This document shows, piece after piece, positions 22,368 through 33,708 of a stretch of 64,000 nt of DNA (positions are counted from its first letter, which is position 1; every line of letters starts with the position of its first letter). Source of the stretch: Stomorhina lunata (taxonomy: Eukaryota > Arthropoda > Insecta > Diptera > Rhiniidae). Where the stretch lies: positions 40,701,952-40,765,951 of the forward strand of contig OW121741.1 in NCBI GenBank assembly GCA_933228675.1, written 5' to 3'. Under the pieces are notes generated by a model. It saw only the letters and a program-made list of their open reading frames with translations, searched no databases and had not been told where the DNA came from. Both the position numbers and the translations under genes were made by a program.

Positions 22368-25090
22368 TATACCCACCATCAAAAAGAATGGGGTATATTG
22401 AGATTGTCATTCCGTTTGTAATTTCCTTAATATTGGCTCCAAAACCAAAACGATATATATTCTGAATCCTTGTGAAATTCTAAGACGATTGAGCGATGTC
22501 CGTCTGTTTGTCCGTCTGTCTGTTGAAATCACGATAACGTCTAAACGAAAGGAGCTAGCTCACTGACACTCAATAAAAATATTCTTCATTTCTGAGAAAA
22601 TTTTGGTATTGAAATTGGGTAAAATCGGTTCACATTTGACCATAGCTCCCGTATAACCTCGCCTAGGCTAATCGCTTATTTGTTAACAAATGACAAATTA
22701 TAGCAGCTATGAAGATAATATTTGGTATATAGAAGTTCTACATTAGCCCTAGGCAGCGTATAAAATTTCATCAAAATCGGTTCACATTTAGCCATAGCTC
22801 CCATACAAAAAACTTACGGAAACAGCCTAAATTTCACCTAAAGTACACTTAAATGCCAATAAATCTAAAAGTATACCAAATATAACCACTAAATATGGCA
22901 CAAGAAAGTCTTATGTCAATGCCAGCCAGTATGCAAAATTTTATCGCAATCGGTCACCATTCGACCTAGCTCCCATATAAAAAACTTACGAAAACACAAA
23001 AATTCAAAAAGAAAAGGGGATTTATGTCCGTCTGTCCGTCAAATAAAATCATGATAGCTTCTTAACTACAAAAGCTAGTAAGACTAAATTTGGCACAAGA
23101 AAGTCTTATGTCAATATCAGCCAGTGTGCAAAATTTTGTCACAATCGGTCACCATTTCACCATAGCTTCCATATAGAAAACTTATGGAAACACAAAAATA
23201 CATAAAGAAAAGGTTGTTTATGTCCGTCTGTCCGTCAGATAGCGCCTTAACGAAAAGAGCTAGAGGGACAAAATTTTACAAAAGTATTTTGGATATTTTG
23301 AGAAAGATGTGTGTTGAAAATGGACAAAATCGGTTCAAATTTAGTTAGAGCTCCCATATAACCCCGCCCCGGAAAACACATTAATGCTGATAAATTGAAT
23401 ACAATTGTAATAGCTATGACGACTAGATTTAAAATAGAGAAGTTTTTTGCAATTTTTGATCAGTTTTTTAAATTTTATAGGAATCAGTTCATATTTGACT
23501 TTAGCTTTCATATAAAAAACACTCACGGAAACCAAAAATTTTAGCAAACTCCAGTTAAAAGCTATTAAATTAGAAACTATGATAGCTATGGCCACTAAAT
23601 TTTGCAAGAATAAGCTCTATATATATATATATACCAGCCAGTGTGTAAAATTTTGTTACAATCGGTCAACATTTGGCTATAATTCTTATATATATATCAT
23701 CCCCTTTTTATATCTACAACCAAAAAGATTTGGAGGTACATTCATTATATTATGATTGCACCTATGAAATTAGATAGGCATCAATCAATGTTCAGCCCAT
23801 ACTTTATATATAATAAATGCATTAGGAACTCCTAACGAAATATATGGACCTGCTGTATTACTATTAACGTGTTCAGCCTAACTTCATATTAAGCACAACG
23901 AAAAGTATTTAACAACTTATTAATGTAAGACTATACCCGGTTATGAGACCGAATTTTGACCAAAGTAAATACTGGGGAAACCACTAAAATATTTTTAAAT
24001 GTTGAACTATAAAGCTACGGCAACCGAATTTAGTCCAAAGGTTTTACCAACAATACCAATTAGCTTAGCGAAAACATTATAATTTTTCAAAAAGAAAAAT
24101 TGTTTGCACTTGATCCCAGTCTTTTACATTTATTTATTAATGTAATAGACAATTTTTTGATAAAAACTAAAAAAAATGTTTGTGGCGACCAAACGAAATC
24201 CTCGAGGTGTTAGAAAAAATTTCATAATGAAAATTTTTCTATAGAAAAAAATTTCATAATGAAAATTTTTCTATAGAAAAAATTTCATATTGAAAATTTT
24301 TCTATAGAAAAAATTTCATATTGAAAATTTTTCTATAGAAAAAATTTCATATTGAAAATTTTTCTATAGAAAAAATTTCATATTGAAAATTTTTCTATAG
24401 AAAAAATTCCATAATGAAAACTTTTCTATAGAAAAAATTCCATAATGAAAATTTTTCTATAGAAAAAATTTCATAAAGAAAATTTTTCTATAGAAAAAAT
24501 TTCATAATGAAAATTTTTCTATAGAAAAAATTTCATAATGAAAATTTTTCTATAGAAAAAATTTCATAATGAAAATTTTTCTATAGAAAAAATTTCATAA
24601 TGAAAATTTTTCTATAGAAAAAATTTCATAATGAAAATTTTTCTATAGAAAAAATTTCATAATGAAAATTTTTCTATAGAAAAAATTTCATAATGAAAAT
24701 TTTTCTATAGAAAAGATTTCATAATAAAAATTTTTCTATAGAAAAGATTTCATAATAAAAATTTTTCTATAGAAAAAATTTTATAATAAAAATTTTTCTA
24801 TAGAAAAAATTTCATAATGAAAATTTTTCTATAGAAAAAATTTCATAATGAAAATTTTTCTATAGAAAAAATTTCATAATGAAAATTTTTCTATAGAAAA
24901 AATTTCATAATGAAAATTTTTCTATAGAAAAAATTTCATAATGAAAATTTTTCTATAGAAAAAATTTCATAATGAAAATTTTTCTATAGAAAAAATTTCA
25001 TAATGAAAATTTTTCTATAAAAATTTTCTGAATTTAATACAACTTGATGGTGGGTATATAAGATTCGGCACAGCCGTATATAACACTTGT
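22368..25090 (+). mobile_element. Family A element carrying a 31-bp minisatellite
   Basis: Starts TATACCCACCATCAAAAAG and follows the family to about 24,070. It resumes at about 25,029 with the conserved 3' end (TTGATGGTGGGTATA, hairpin TTCGGCACAGCCG). The intervening ~960 bp is foreign sequence plus the minisatellite. It splits a LINE endonuclease domain. Confidence 0.75.
24211..25028. repeat. 31-bp minisatellite, about 26 units
   Basis: Tandem array of ATTTCATAATGAAAATTTTT plus CTATAGAAAAA. Each unit contains two palindromic blocks, TTTCATAATGAAA and TTTTTCTATAGAAAAA. Variants (ATATTGAAA, ATAATAAAA) are clustered, suggesting local expansion. It is not a CRISPR, because there are no unique spacers. 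Confidence 0.95.
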
Positions 25091-25850
25091 TGATATTACA
25101 CCCGATAAAAGAAAAACAGTATTTTAGTTCCGTACCTCCCCTTGTTCCATCTTGCTTCTTGCACCGCCAACAAATCAATTTTATAACGCGACATTTCACG
25201 ACTAAGCTCTTCTAATTTTTCTGATTCGTATAATGTGCGCAAACTTCAAGCTTTCCTTCATGCCTATATTAGGTGTAATTGTCCGATATTTTTGGATAGA
25301 ATTGGTTTCATCAGAATGTTGTCGCATAGATAAGGCACCTCCAAAATCCTTATATCAGCCGCCGTAGCATGGGGATTACTCTTATGATTACCGTTTGGAA
25401 TAGTATATTCTGTAATGTTGTTTCTTTCCATCCTTAAAACATCGTAAGGGCTAAGTTGATGGGTGATAAGTCCAAAGACATAAGCCACGTTTGCATAGCG
25501 AGCCGCTCGATCCGAGGCTGACGCCCGCTTTCAGCAGCAACTAACATGTTGAACAGACGTTGCAGTTTCGCACTTTAGCAAGTACAATTATCTTAAAGCA
25601 AATATGTTGGAATGGCTCCAAGATAACTCCCTATAATATTAGCCCCGACCTAGAATCCCACACGGGTCGTTTACCGCATCTTCAACTTGGTTAGCAGGAT
25701 GTACCACGAGAAGGTTAGAGTAGGAGTTGGATACAGTTCTTACCTGGTAGCTGGAGACGTCAGGTAACAACTGCATCCGATTAGATCCCAATTTGATCTT
25801 AGTTCCTTAATATCATGTCCATATCTTATTTTGATCTAAGCTAGTTCTTC
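25091..25850 (-). pseudogene. 5' end of an RTE-like LINE
   Basis: Minus strand at 25,100-25,230 gives LEELSREMSRYKIDLLAVQE followed by ARW, the N-terminal beta strand of a LINE AP endonuclease (catalytic glutamate in QE). Upstream, 25,280-25,850 has no long frame and probably holds the 5' untranslated region. The continuation of the domain lies at 22.35 kb across the inserted family A. Confidence 0.6.
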
Positions 25851-26313
25851 AAAATCTGTTTAAATTCTAAGCAACATTTTTAGCCTCTTTTTTTCTGACA
25901 CTGTTTCTATACCGTCGTCCTCTGTCATCTCTCGCAAATACACTTGCAACACACAAGTATGTATGTATACACTCGTATTATAAATATGCATTATTCCAAT
26001 GTATCTACGAGTATGATAAATTTATAAGCAGGATCAAAATTGCTTTTGTTTTAACAAATGGTTTTTGATAATTTATTTGATCTATGTATCAAATATAAGT
26101 AGATGTATCTAGTAAATATTTATTACAAAAATATTTTCAAAGCCATATTATTTTATAGGAGCAAAAAGAAAAGACGAAAGCATAAATGTCTCCTATAGAT
26201 GCTCTTAGACAGGAAGTAATAGTTTTTGGTATTTTTACTTTTTGAAGATATGAACTTAAGCTTATACATGAATAATCAAAAGCATAAATTTAAGGTATAA
26301 TAAATAAATTGTA
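25851..26313. other. No gene recognised
   Basis: AT-rich sequence immediately before the mariner insertion. Confidence 0.4.
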
Positions 26314-27616
26314 TCGGGTGTTTTTTATTGAGGTATAGAACTTTAAGTTGGCATCACTTTTTTAACTGGCGGCCACTTGTCAGCTGTCAAGTGATTAATA
26401 TTTAGTTTGGTTTGCCATTTCATCATGAATAGGTTGACAAAAGAACAACGCTTGCAATTCGTGCAAATTTATTTCGAAAATAATGGTTCAGTTCGCGAAG
26501 TTTACCGCAAGCTCCGTCCATTTTATGGTCGACATAATCGTCCATCAGAGCAATTAATTCGGTTAACCATGGATCGTTTTCGCACTACGTTTACTCTATG
26601 TGATAATACGCATCCGCAGCGACGTCGAACAGTGCGCACCGAAGAAACAATTGCCGCTGTAGAGCAAAGTGTTGAAGAGGACCCGAATGAATCGATTCGC
26701 CACCGTGCACAGCAATTGGAGCTTTGTCCATCAACTTTATGGAAGATTTTGCGCAAAGATCTTGGCTTGCGACCTTACAAGATCCAGCTTGTGCAAGAAT
26801 TAAAGCCGCGAGACCATGCAATGCGTCGTGATTTTGGTGTATGGGCCGAAAATGAGATTGATCTCGATGCTGATTTTCATCGCAAAATTTTGTTCAGTGA
26901 TAAGGCTCATTTTTGGTTGAATGGCTACGTCAACAAGCAAAATTGCCGCATTTGGAGTGAAGAGAATCCACATGAGACCCTTGAGACGCCATTACATCCA
27001 CAAAAACTGACTGTTTGGTGTGCTCTATGGGCTGGTGGAGTCATTGGGCCATACTTCTTCCGAAATAATGCTGGAGAGTCAGTTACCATAAATGGAGACC
27101 GGTATAGAGCCATGATAACCGACTATTTTGTTCCCCAATTGGATGGCATGAATGTGGATGAGTTGTGGTTCCAACAAGACGGCGCTACATGCCACACAGC
27201 GCACGTCCCAATTGATTTATTGAAGGAAACATTCGATGAGCGCATAATTTCGCGGAATGGACCTGTCAATTGGCCACCAAGATCGTGCGATTTGACACCA
27301 CTGGATTATTTTCTTTGGGGATATGTGAAGTAGCTCGTCTACGCCAACAAACCAGAAACGTTAGGGGACTTGGAAGCCAACATTCGTGGCGTTATTGCCA
27401 ACATACGGCCCCATATGCTCGAAAAAGTAGTTGAAAATTGGACCTGTAGAATTGGCTTTATTCGAGCCAGCCGCGGCGGCCACATGCCCGAAATCATATT
27501 TAAACATTAATGGCATAAAATTATCCTTCCAATAAAGCCAAATTGATGGACATTAAAACGATTTTCTTGTGTTTTATTTCAATTCGAAGTTCTACACCTC
27601 TAAAAAAAACACCCAT
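26314..27616 (+). mobile_element. Complete mariner-like element, TA TSD
   Basis: A 1303-bp element. Terminal inverted repeats of ~27 bp: left TCGGGTGTTTTTTATTGAGG and right complement ATGGGTGTTTTTTTTAGAGG. TA flanks both ends (26,312-26,313 and 27,617-27,618). It encodes one transposase, inactivated by a stop codon. It is nearly identical to the element at the left edge of the window, implying recent activity of the family. Confidence 0.92.
26425..27510 (+). pseudogene. Mariner-like transposase with a premature stop
   Basis: From ATG 26,425 (MNRLTKEQRL) the frame reads 302 codons to TAG at 27,331. The 1-kb copy has TCG (Ser) there, and downstream the frame continues to the family stop TAA at 27,508. 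An N-terminal HTH region is followed by a DDD domain: D159 in FSDKAHF, D252 in WFQQDGATCH, D289 in SCDLTPLDYF, with 36 residues between the last two. FSDK has lysine where relatives have glutamate. The ~58 C-terminal residues would be lost. The TTG at 26,407 gives a longer frame, but ATG 26,425 is the better start. Confidence 0.9.
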
Positions 27617-27618
27617 TA

Positions 27619-28041
27619 AAAACAGTAAATTTATGTATTTGCATATCCTTGATATGCATATTCAATAAAATGTTGGGAGTGGAAAAACTACAAAACTTTC
27701 AACACATAAATCACAATGAAATTAGTCAAAAATCGGACCATTATATTCAGTATTAAAAAAAAAAAATTGCTCACATGTATCTTATATATGTATGTATATA
27801 CTTAAGTACGAGGGTTACTATTTAAGTACCTAAGCAGTTACATGCATGAAAGTGTAATTACCACTAGGCGAAAAATGCGATAAAGATACCTAAAATTATT
27901 AGTGATACTGAAGCATTTAGAAAATTAAATATATAAATTTAAAGTGTAATAAATTAATTGTAAAATATAAACTTGGTGTATTTGCATACCTTGCATATTC
28001 AATTAAACATCCAACTAGAGTATGAAATAAAACTAAACCTT
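27619..28041. other. No gene recognised
   Basis: AT-rich spacer containing two loose copies of TGTATTTGCATA...ATATTCAAT (about 27,633 and 27,975). Confidence 0.4.
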
Positions 28042-29368
28042 TCCAGCAAAACTTTTCATTACCAAATAATGAGTTAAACAGCTAAACTATTGAACATGAA
28101 CTACTTACTCATTCACTGTTTAAATCATTACATTAACATGGGGATGTCATTGGAATCAAGTATTTACCAACTGCAGAAAAGTAATGACTTGGGTAAGCAA
28201 TTAAAAAAACAACAACAACAACTTTTTTGTTGTTGTTTTATTAAAGAAATATATTTTTAAACGAAATACAAAATGTTTTTTATGATCCCATGGGGGCTCG
28301 AACCCAGATCCCTACGACTGCTAGGCGGAGACCCTTCCACTGAGCTACTTCATATGTTGAAAACTTAGTAGCTTATAATTAATATACACAATTTTTATTT
28401 TTAGATCCAAAATCATGTGACAATTACTTTGTTTGTCCCTGCTTTATTTGCTTTGTTGTAATTTTTGAAAAAAAATTTTTCTATACGTTTTTTTTGTAAT
28501 TGTTTTATGCATTTAATAAACAATAAAGAAGTTTTTTTTTAATTATTTTAAAAGTTAAACAATTTAGATCTTTCTTTTTGTATACGTTTTGATATAACAT
28601 TGACTCTTACGTACTTAAATGGCCTATAGTTACAACCTGTTAAGGTCAAAATCCAAACATATTTTGGAATTCCATGGACTTCGATCTTGTGCGAATATTC
28701 TCCAATTTTATAGGACAATCTTTGAAAAAATGTTCCTCCACTTGGTCTTTCCATCGAAGTTTCGGACCTCCTCTTCTAATATTAGGTGGTGGAACATTTT
28801 AATTCTAATTTTATCCTCTTCATAGTAATTATTTGTTCCAAGAGAGGGTTACTAGCCCGTCGTCCTAACCCATTTTTATCGATCTTATGGGACAACTCTC
28901 GGTACATGTTAGCTCACTATATTAAGGGGTGTTAAGCTAGTTCCCCGGGTGATACCACGAGTAGGTCAGTGTTCACAGTTGAGATGAAGGATGACCCAGA
29001 ATAGTTGGGCTTACCAAGTTAGAACCAATCACAACCGTGTTTGGTATCCAACATCCCCTACATAATCAAAATTGACTCATGCTGGTATTTTTTTCATTAC
29101 CGTGAGTTAGTTTTCCAAAAAATTTTTACAGATTTTAAGTTCTTAAAATCCAAAAATTTTAAGTTCTTAAAATCCAAAAATCATTTAAAAAACTCTTTTA
29201 ATAAAAAAAATAAAAAAAAAATGTTGGTCTTGGTGGGATTTGAACCGGGGCCATTCACTTTAAATTACCATCTTAATTACAAATAAGTACTTCTGCAATA
29301 ACTTATTAGTAATTCGGAGGGTATGTTGTAGTCATTACAAGGTAACCAGTTACCAAAGTTTTGCTGGG
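28042..29368 (-). mobile_element. Family C composite element, copy 2
   Basis: Reverse orientation relative to copy 1, bounded by CCAGCAAAACTTTT and AAAGTTTTGCTGGG. It contains the reversed tRNA-like block (~28,285-28,355), the LINE 3' coding scrap (~28,620-28,800), the AGTTGTCCC block and the B-box block near 29,240. Confidence 0.7.
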
Positions 29369-29459
29369 TTTCGCAGGTACGCAGTTCCTAAAAACTATTA
29401 TGTCATAATCTTACAAAGATTCAAATCGCAGAACAATAGTTTTTTTTTTTCAAAGTTTT

Positions 29460-30922
29460 TATACCCACCATCAAAAATAATAGGGGTATATTGAGATTGA
29501 GTCATTCCGTTTGTAATGTCTGTCCGTATATATGTCTGTCTGTTGTCGGCACAATACAACCTTAACGAAAGGATATAGGTCACTGAAATTTGGAAAATTT
29601 TGGTATTAAAATCGGACAAAATCGATTCACATTTGACCATAGCTTCCGTATAACCTCGTCTAGGCTAATCGCTTATTTGCTAATAAATGACAAATTATAA
29701 AAGCTATGATGATAAAATTTGGTATGCAGAAGTTCTATATAAGTAGTAGGCAGCATTTACAACTTCGTCGAAATCGGTTCACATTTAACCATAGCTCCTA
29801 TACAAAAAACCTAAGGGAACAGCCTTAATTTCATCTAAAATACACTTAAACGCCAATAAATTATAAACTGTAAAAGCTTTGGCCACTAACTTTAACACAA
29901 GGAAGTCTTATGTCAATGCCATGACACTAACTCCCATATAAAAAACTTATGGAAACACAAAAATCCAAAAAGAAAAGGGGGTTTATGTCTGTTTGTCCGT
30001 CAGATAAAAGCGCGATAGCGCCTTAACGAAGGGAGCTAGAGGAACAAAATTTCCCAAACGTATTTTTGTTATCTTGAAGAAGTTGTGTATTGAAAATGGA
30101 CGAAATCGGTTGACATTTAGTTAGAGCTCCCATATAACCCCGATCCAGAAAACACATTATTGCTGATAAATTGAATACAATTTTAATAGCTGTGACGTCT
30201 AAATTTAGAAAAGAGAAGGTATATGCAACTATTGGTCAGTATATCAAATTTAATAGGAATCGGTCCATATCTGACTAAAGCTCCCATATAAAAAACACTC
30301 GCGGAAACCAAAAAAAAAATGTAGCAAAGGCCAGTTAAAAGCTATTAAATTAGAACTTAAGACAGCTATTTTTGCAAGAAAACCCTCTACATAAATACCA
30401 GCCAGTGTGTAAAATATTGTTACAATCGGTCAACATTTGGCTATAATTCTTATATATATGTAACATCCCCTTTTATATCTACAATCAAAAAGATTCGGAG
30501 GTACAAGCAGCATATTATGATTTCACCAATGTCCAGACTTTTAATACGGTAGATGCATAAGAACTCCTAACAAAATATATGGACCTGTTGTATTATTATC
30601 AGCATGTTTATCCTAACTAAATATTAAGCTAAACGAAAAGCATTTATCAACTTATTAATGTAAAACCATACCAGGCTACGATACCGAATTTTGTTCAAAG
30701 TAAATACTAGGGAAACCACTATGCTCTATAAAGCTCCTGCAACCGAAATTAGTCCAAATATTTTACTAAAAATACCATCTAGCCTAACAACTTTTTTCGA
30801 ATATGGTCCACATTTTGAATTAGCTGCTCCGTCGTAGATATATGAGAGATATTTCTAAATTTAAGACAACTTGATGGTGGGTATATAAGATTCTGCACAG
30901 CCGAATATAACACTCTTACTTG
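29460..30922 (+). mobile_element. Family A element, full length
   Basis: TATACCCACCATCAAAAATA start; TTGATGGTGGGTATA, hairpin (TTCTGCACAGCCGAA, slightly decayed) and CTCTTACTTG end. 1463 bp, non-coding. Confidence 0.8.
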
Positions 30923-31489
30923 TTTTAATTCAAATTAAACACAAGTAAAATTTACGAAGGATCTACTGAAATTTTAACCAAAAATAGACATTTTGGGGAA
31001 ATTCGACGATTTCAACTCGCAGGTATGGCGACACTGTCCATGAAATCGACTTAAAACTTTTTGTGTTGTCATGTGTTTAAAGCACTTATAAGCAAATTCT
31101 TAATTTCTAATATTTGTTATACAAAATTTTCAAAAAATTTTGAAACCGGCCTAAGAAAAAAGTACCATATTTCATTACTTACAAGAGTATGTAAATTTGA
31201 TTATATTGTTTCTAAATGAAACAATTTCGTACTTACAGGTACTAAAATTATTATTTATATCTTAATTTACAATTTTCCCCTAAGTTTTTTTTGTAACATA
31301 TACGTTTTTCATCTTTTCCAGTCTCCAAATCACCCAATCTTTCTCAAATTCGGTACATATAACTTTTATATTAACGAGAGACGGGTATCTATTTAAAGCA
31401 CCTACTGCATTCTTATATTGTTGAAGAGCCTTAGGCAATACATGAGGTCTTGTCTCTGCCTGGCTATTCGAAATGGTTGTACATCCTAT
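30923..31489. other. No gene recognised
   Basis: AT-rich spacer. A 71-codon open frame on the minus strand (31,280-31,495) has no recognisable domain. Confidence 0.4.
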
Positions 31490-32050
31490 AGTCAAATATG
31501 GGGCTCTTCTTTGGTGGCCCTTACTATGTAAGACATATCAGGCTGTTTGTTTAAGTCTTCAGATCCTCTGCTCTAATGATTACTGGTGCCATTAGGACTA
31601 TGCCTCCCAATGTACTCTACTAAATTAGCTGGCTTTCGGCTGAGCTAACGGCTCAAAACGTAGCAGTTAACTCAGCTATCAAGTTAAATACCTCTGGTTT
31701 CCTTCTCCAAAAGTCCACGATATTATTTTGGATAAACTTATCACCATCCCCAACAACAATGACGACTGTATTCCGCTCCTTCACAGTGGACATATCTGGA
31801 ACTCTAATAGATTCTACATATTGGCTGCTGAAGAAATAAACGGGTGGATCTTAATCAAAAAAGGGATTGGGGGATTTTCATCTCAGTATCTAGACTAACC
31901 GGTCCAACTTACGATAGTAAGCACTCTGTAGTCCTGGTATATCTACCGCGCCACAGACTACGCAATCTAACATCAACCCTCAGGAGACTCAATCTTCATA
32001 GCAATGTCTGCTTTGGAAGAGACTGTCACTCAATCCCTGTGTAACTTCTC
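31490..32050 (+). pseudogene. Possible decayed LINE 3' region
   Basis: Plus-strand frames with many stops give SSDPLL and nearby fragments (LVPLGLCLPMYSTKLAGF). These distantly recall the region between reverse transcriptase and RNase H in I/R1/Jockey-type LINEs. There is no catalytic motif. Low confidence. Confidence 0.3.
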
Positions 32051-33405
32051 AGCCCTTGCAGATCTTAGGGCTTAACATCTAGGTTATTTTGAAATCTAGA
32101 ATATTAATATTCGTAAAAAAGGCTCATTCATTGCCTTTGTTGCTTTCGCAATTAATCATTTTTACTTTTCTATTATAAGCAGGTAACACAAAGGGACATC
32201 TTCTAGGATCCAAGTAAAAATTACTTCGTATTTCCATTTAGAATATACAATTTTGCCGATTTTTTCCCTTTTGACCCCCTAAATTAAAAAAGTACCAAAC
32301 ACGTATTTGATACTTCTTTAATGTCAATCAACCTCTCTTTAAATTATATTTCTGACTTTATAAGTTTTAAAGATATGCAAAGTTGAACGACAAAGAAACT
32401 ACACTTGAAATCTTTTCCGATTTTACCCCATTAGTTGAAAAAGTACCAAACAAATGTTTAATATATTTTTGATGTTTTGATGCTTTTAAACCAATTAACG
32501 TAGAAAACATATGTTAATTGGTTTAAAAGATATATAGGATTTCAAAAAAAAAAAAAAAATACCAAAACTTCGTACCTAAAACTGTTATTTGTATCCCATT
32601 TTCGAAAAAGTGCAAAGCACGTTTTAGAGCTGTTCCAAACACACGCGTTTACTTCCGGAGATATAGCGCTACTGATTTCCCAGTTTTTCCCCTTTCTTAT
32701 TAAATCTATACACCAAAAAAGTTTTCAATGTCAAAATTTCAGCTCTCTAGCTGCAGCCGTTTGGGCTATACGATGATGGATCAGTTAGTCACGTAATAAT
32801 TTTATATATAGGTAGATTTAAATATTTCAATAAAACGGTAAAACATGCAAATGTAACCACATTAATTGAAGCGATCAAGTAAAAATTGGATTTTGTTTAA
32901 AGTTTACATTGTATTAGTTTAAACATATAATCTACAAGTGTTAGCCTTCTAGGGTTAAACATAAATAAATGAGATGTTTTAATGATAGGACCATTACTGT
33001 TGAAATTGGTTCTTAATTTCAAATAATTCCTATAGGTCAGATTTCCTGGAATTGAGATTTCGCCGCCATACAGCTACAACTTACAGCAGAAATATTTCAA
33101 TGGTCAAATTCGAAAAGGTCACATCTCCACAAACTTAAAGTTTTCAGGAAATGAAAAAAACTTATTAAATTTTTTCTAATGAAGTAAAATATCTAACTAA
33201 CAACTTCAAGAAGCTTGCTTTAGGGCAAGTAAGAAATCGAAAGGTGCAATATTTTCTTACTTTATCTTAGGGATGTGACCTTTTCAAAATTGCTTTTACA
33301 CATGCCATGGGATTTACAGTAAAAGAAATGCTAGGAATATTCCATTCTTAATACAATAGATGCAGGGAGGCATTTGGAACTCATTGGTGTCAATAAACGT
33401 ATATA
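32051..33405. other. No gene; repeat-like AGTACCAAA blocks
   Basis: AAAAGTACCAAACA motifs recur about 150-160 bp apart (32,290 and 32,447), with similar neighbouring sequence. This suggests a decayed dispersed or tandem repeat. Otherwise uncharacterised. Confidence 0.35.
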
Positions 33406-33545
33406 TGACACCGCATAGAGAAAGGGACCTAAGGGTAAAAATTAAGGGTAAACAAAAAAGGTAAAATAATAATATTTAAATCCAGAAAGTGGCTCTCCTG
33501 AAAAATCCGTTATTACGCTTAGGTCTCTTTCTCTATGCGCTGTCA
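33406..33545. repeat. 28-bp inverted repeat, hairpin-forming
   Basis: 33,406-33,433 (TGACACCGCATAGAGAAAGG...) and 33,518-33,545 are reverse complements with two mismatches and an 84-bp loop. It may be a small MITE. No TSD is fixed. Confidence 0.75.
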
Positions 33546-33708
33546 CATATGTTAAAGAATTTGAGATGTGACCTTTTGACCATTCATTTGAATTTGGTCA
33601 AAACGCGTCAATATTTGACCATACCCCTCATAAAATACCTATTAGTTAAAATTATTTTAATACCTCAAAATACACGAAAACGATCGGTCAAGCCCGACTA
33701 TATCATAC

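Noticed and set aside
24211..25028. CRISPR-like regular array
   Set aside because: Units are contiguous with no unique spacers, and the surrounding DNA is eukaryotic transposon sequence. It is a minisatellite. The same applies to 44,000-45,696.
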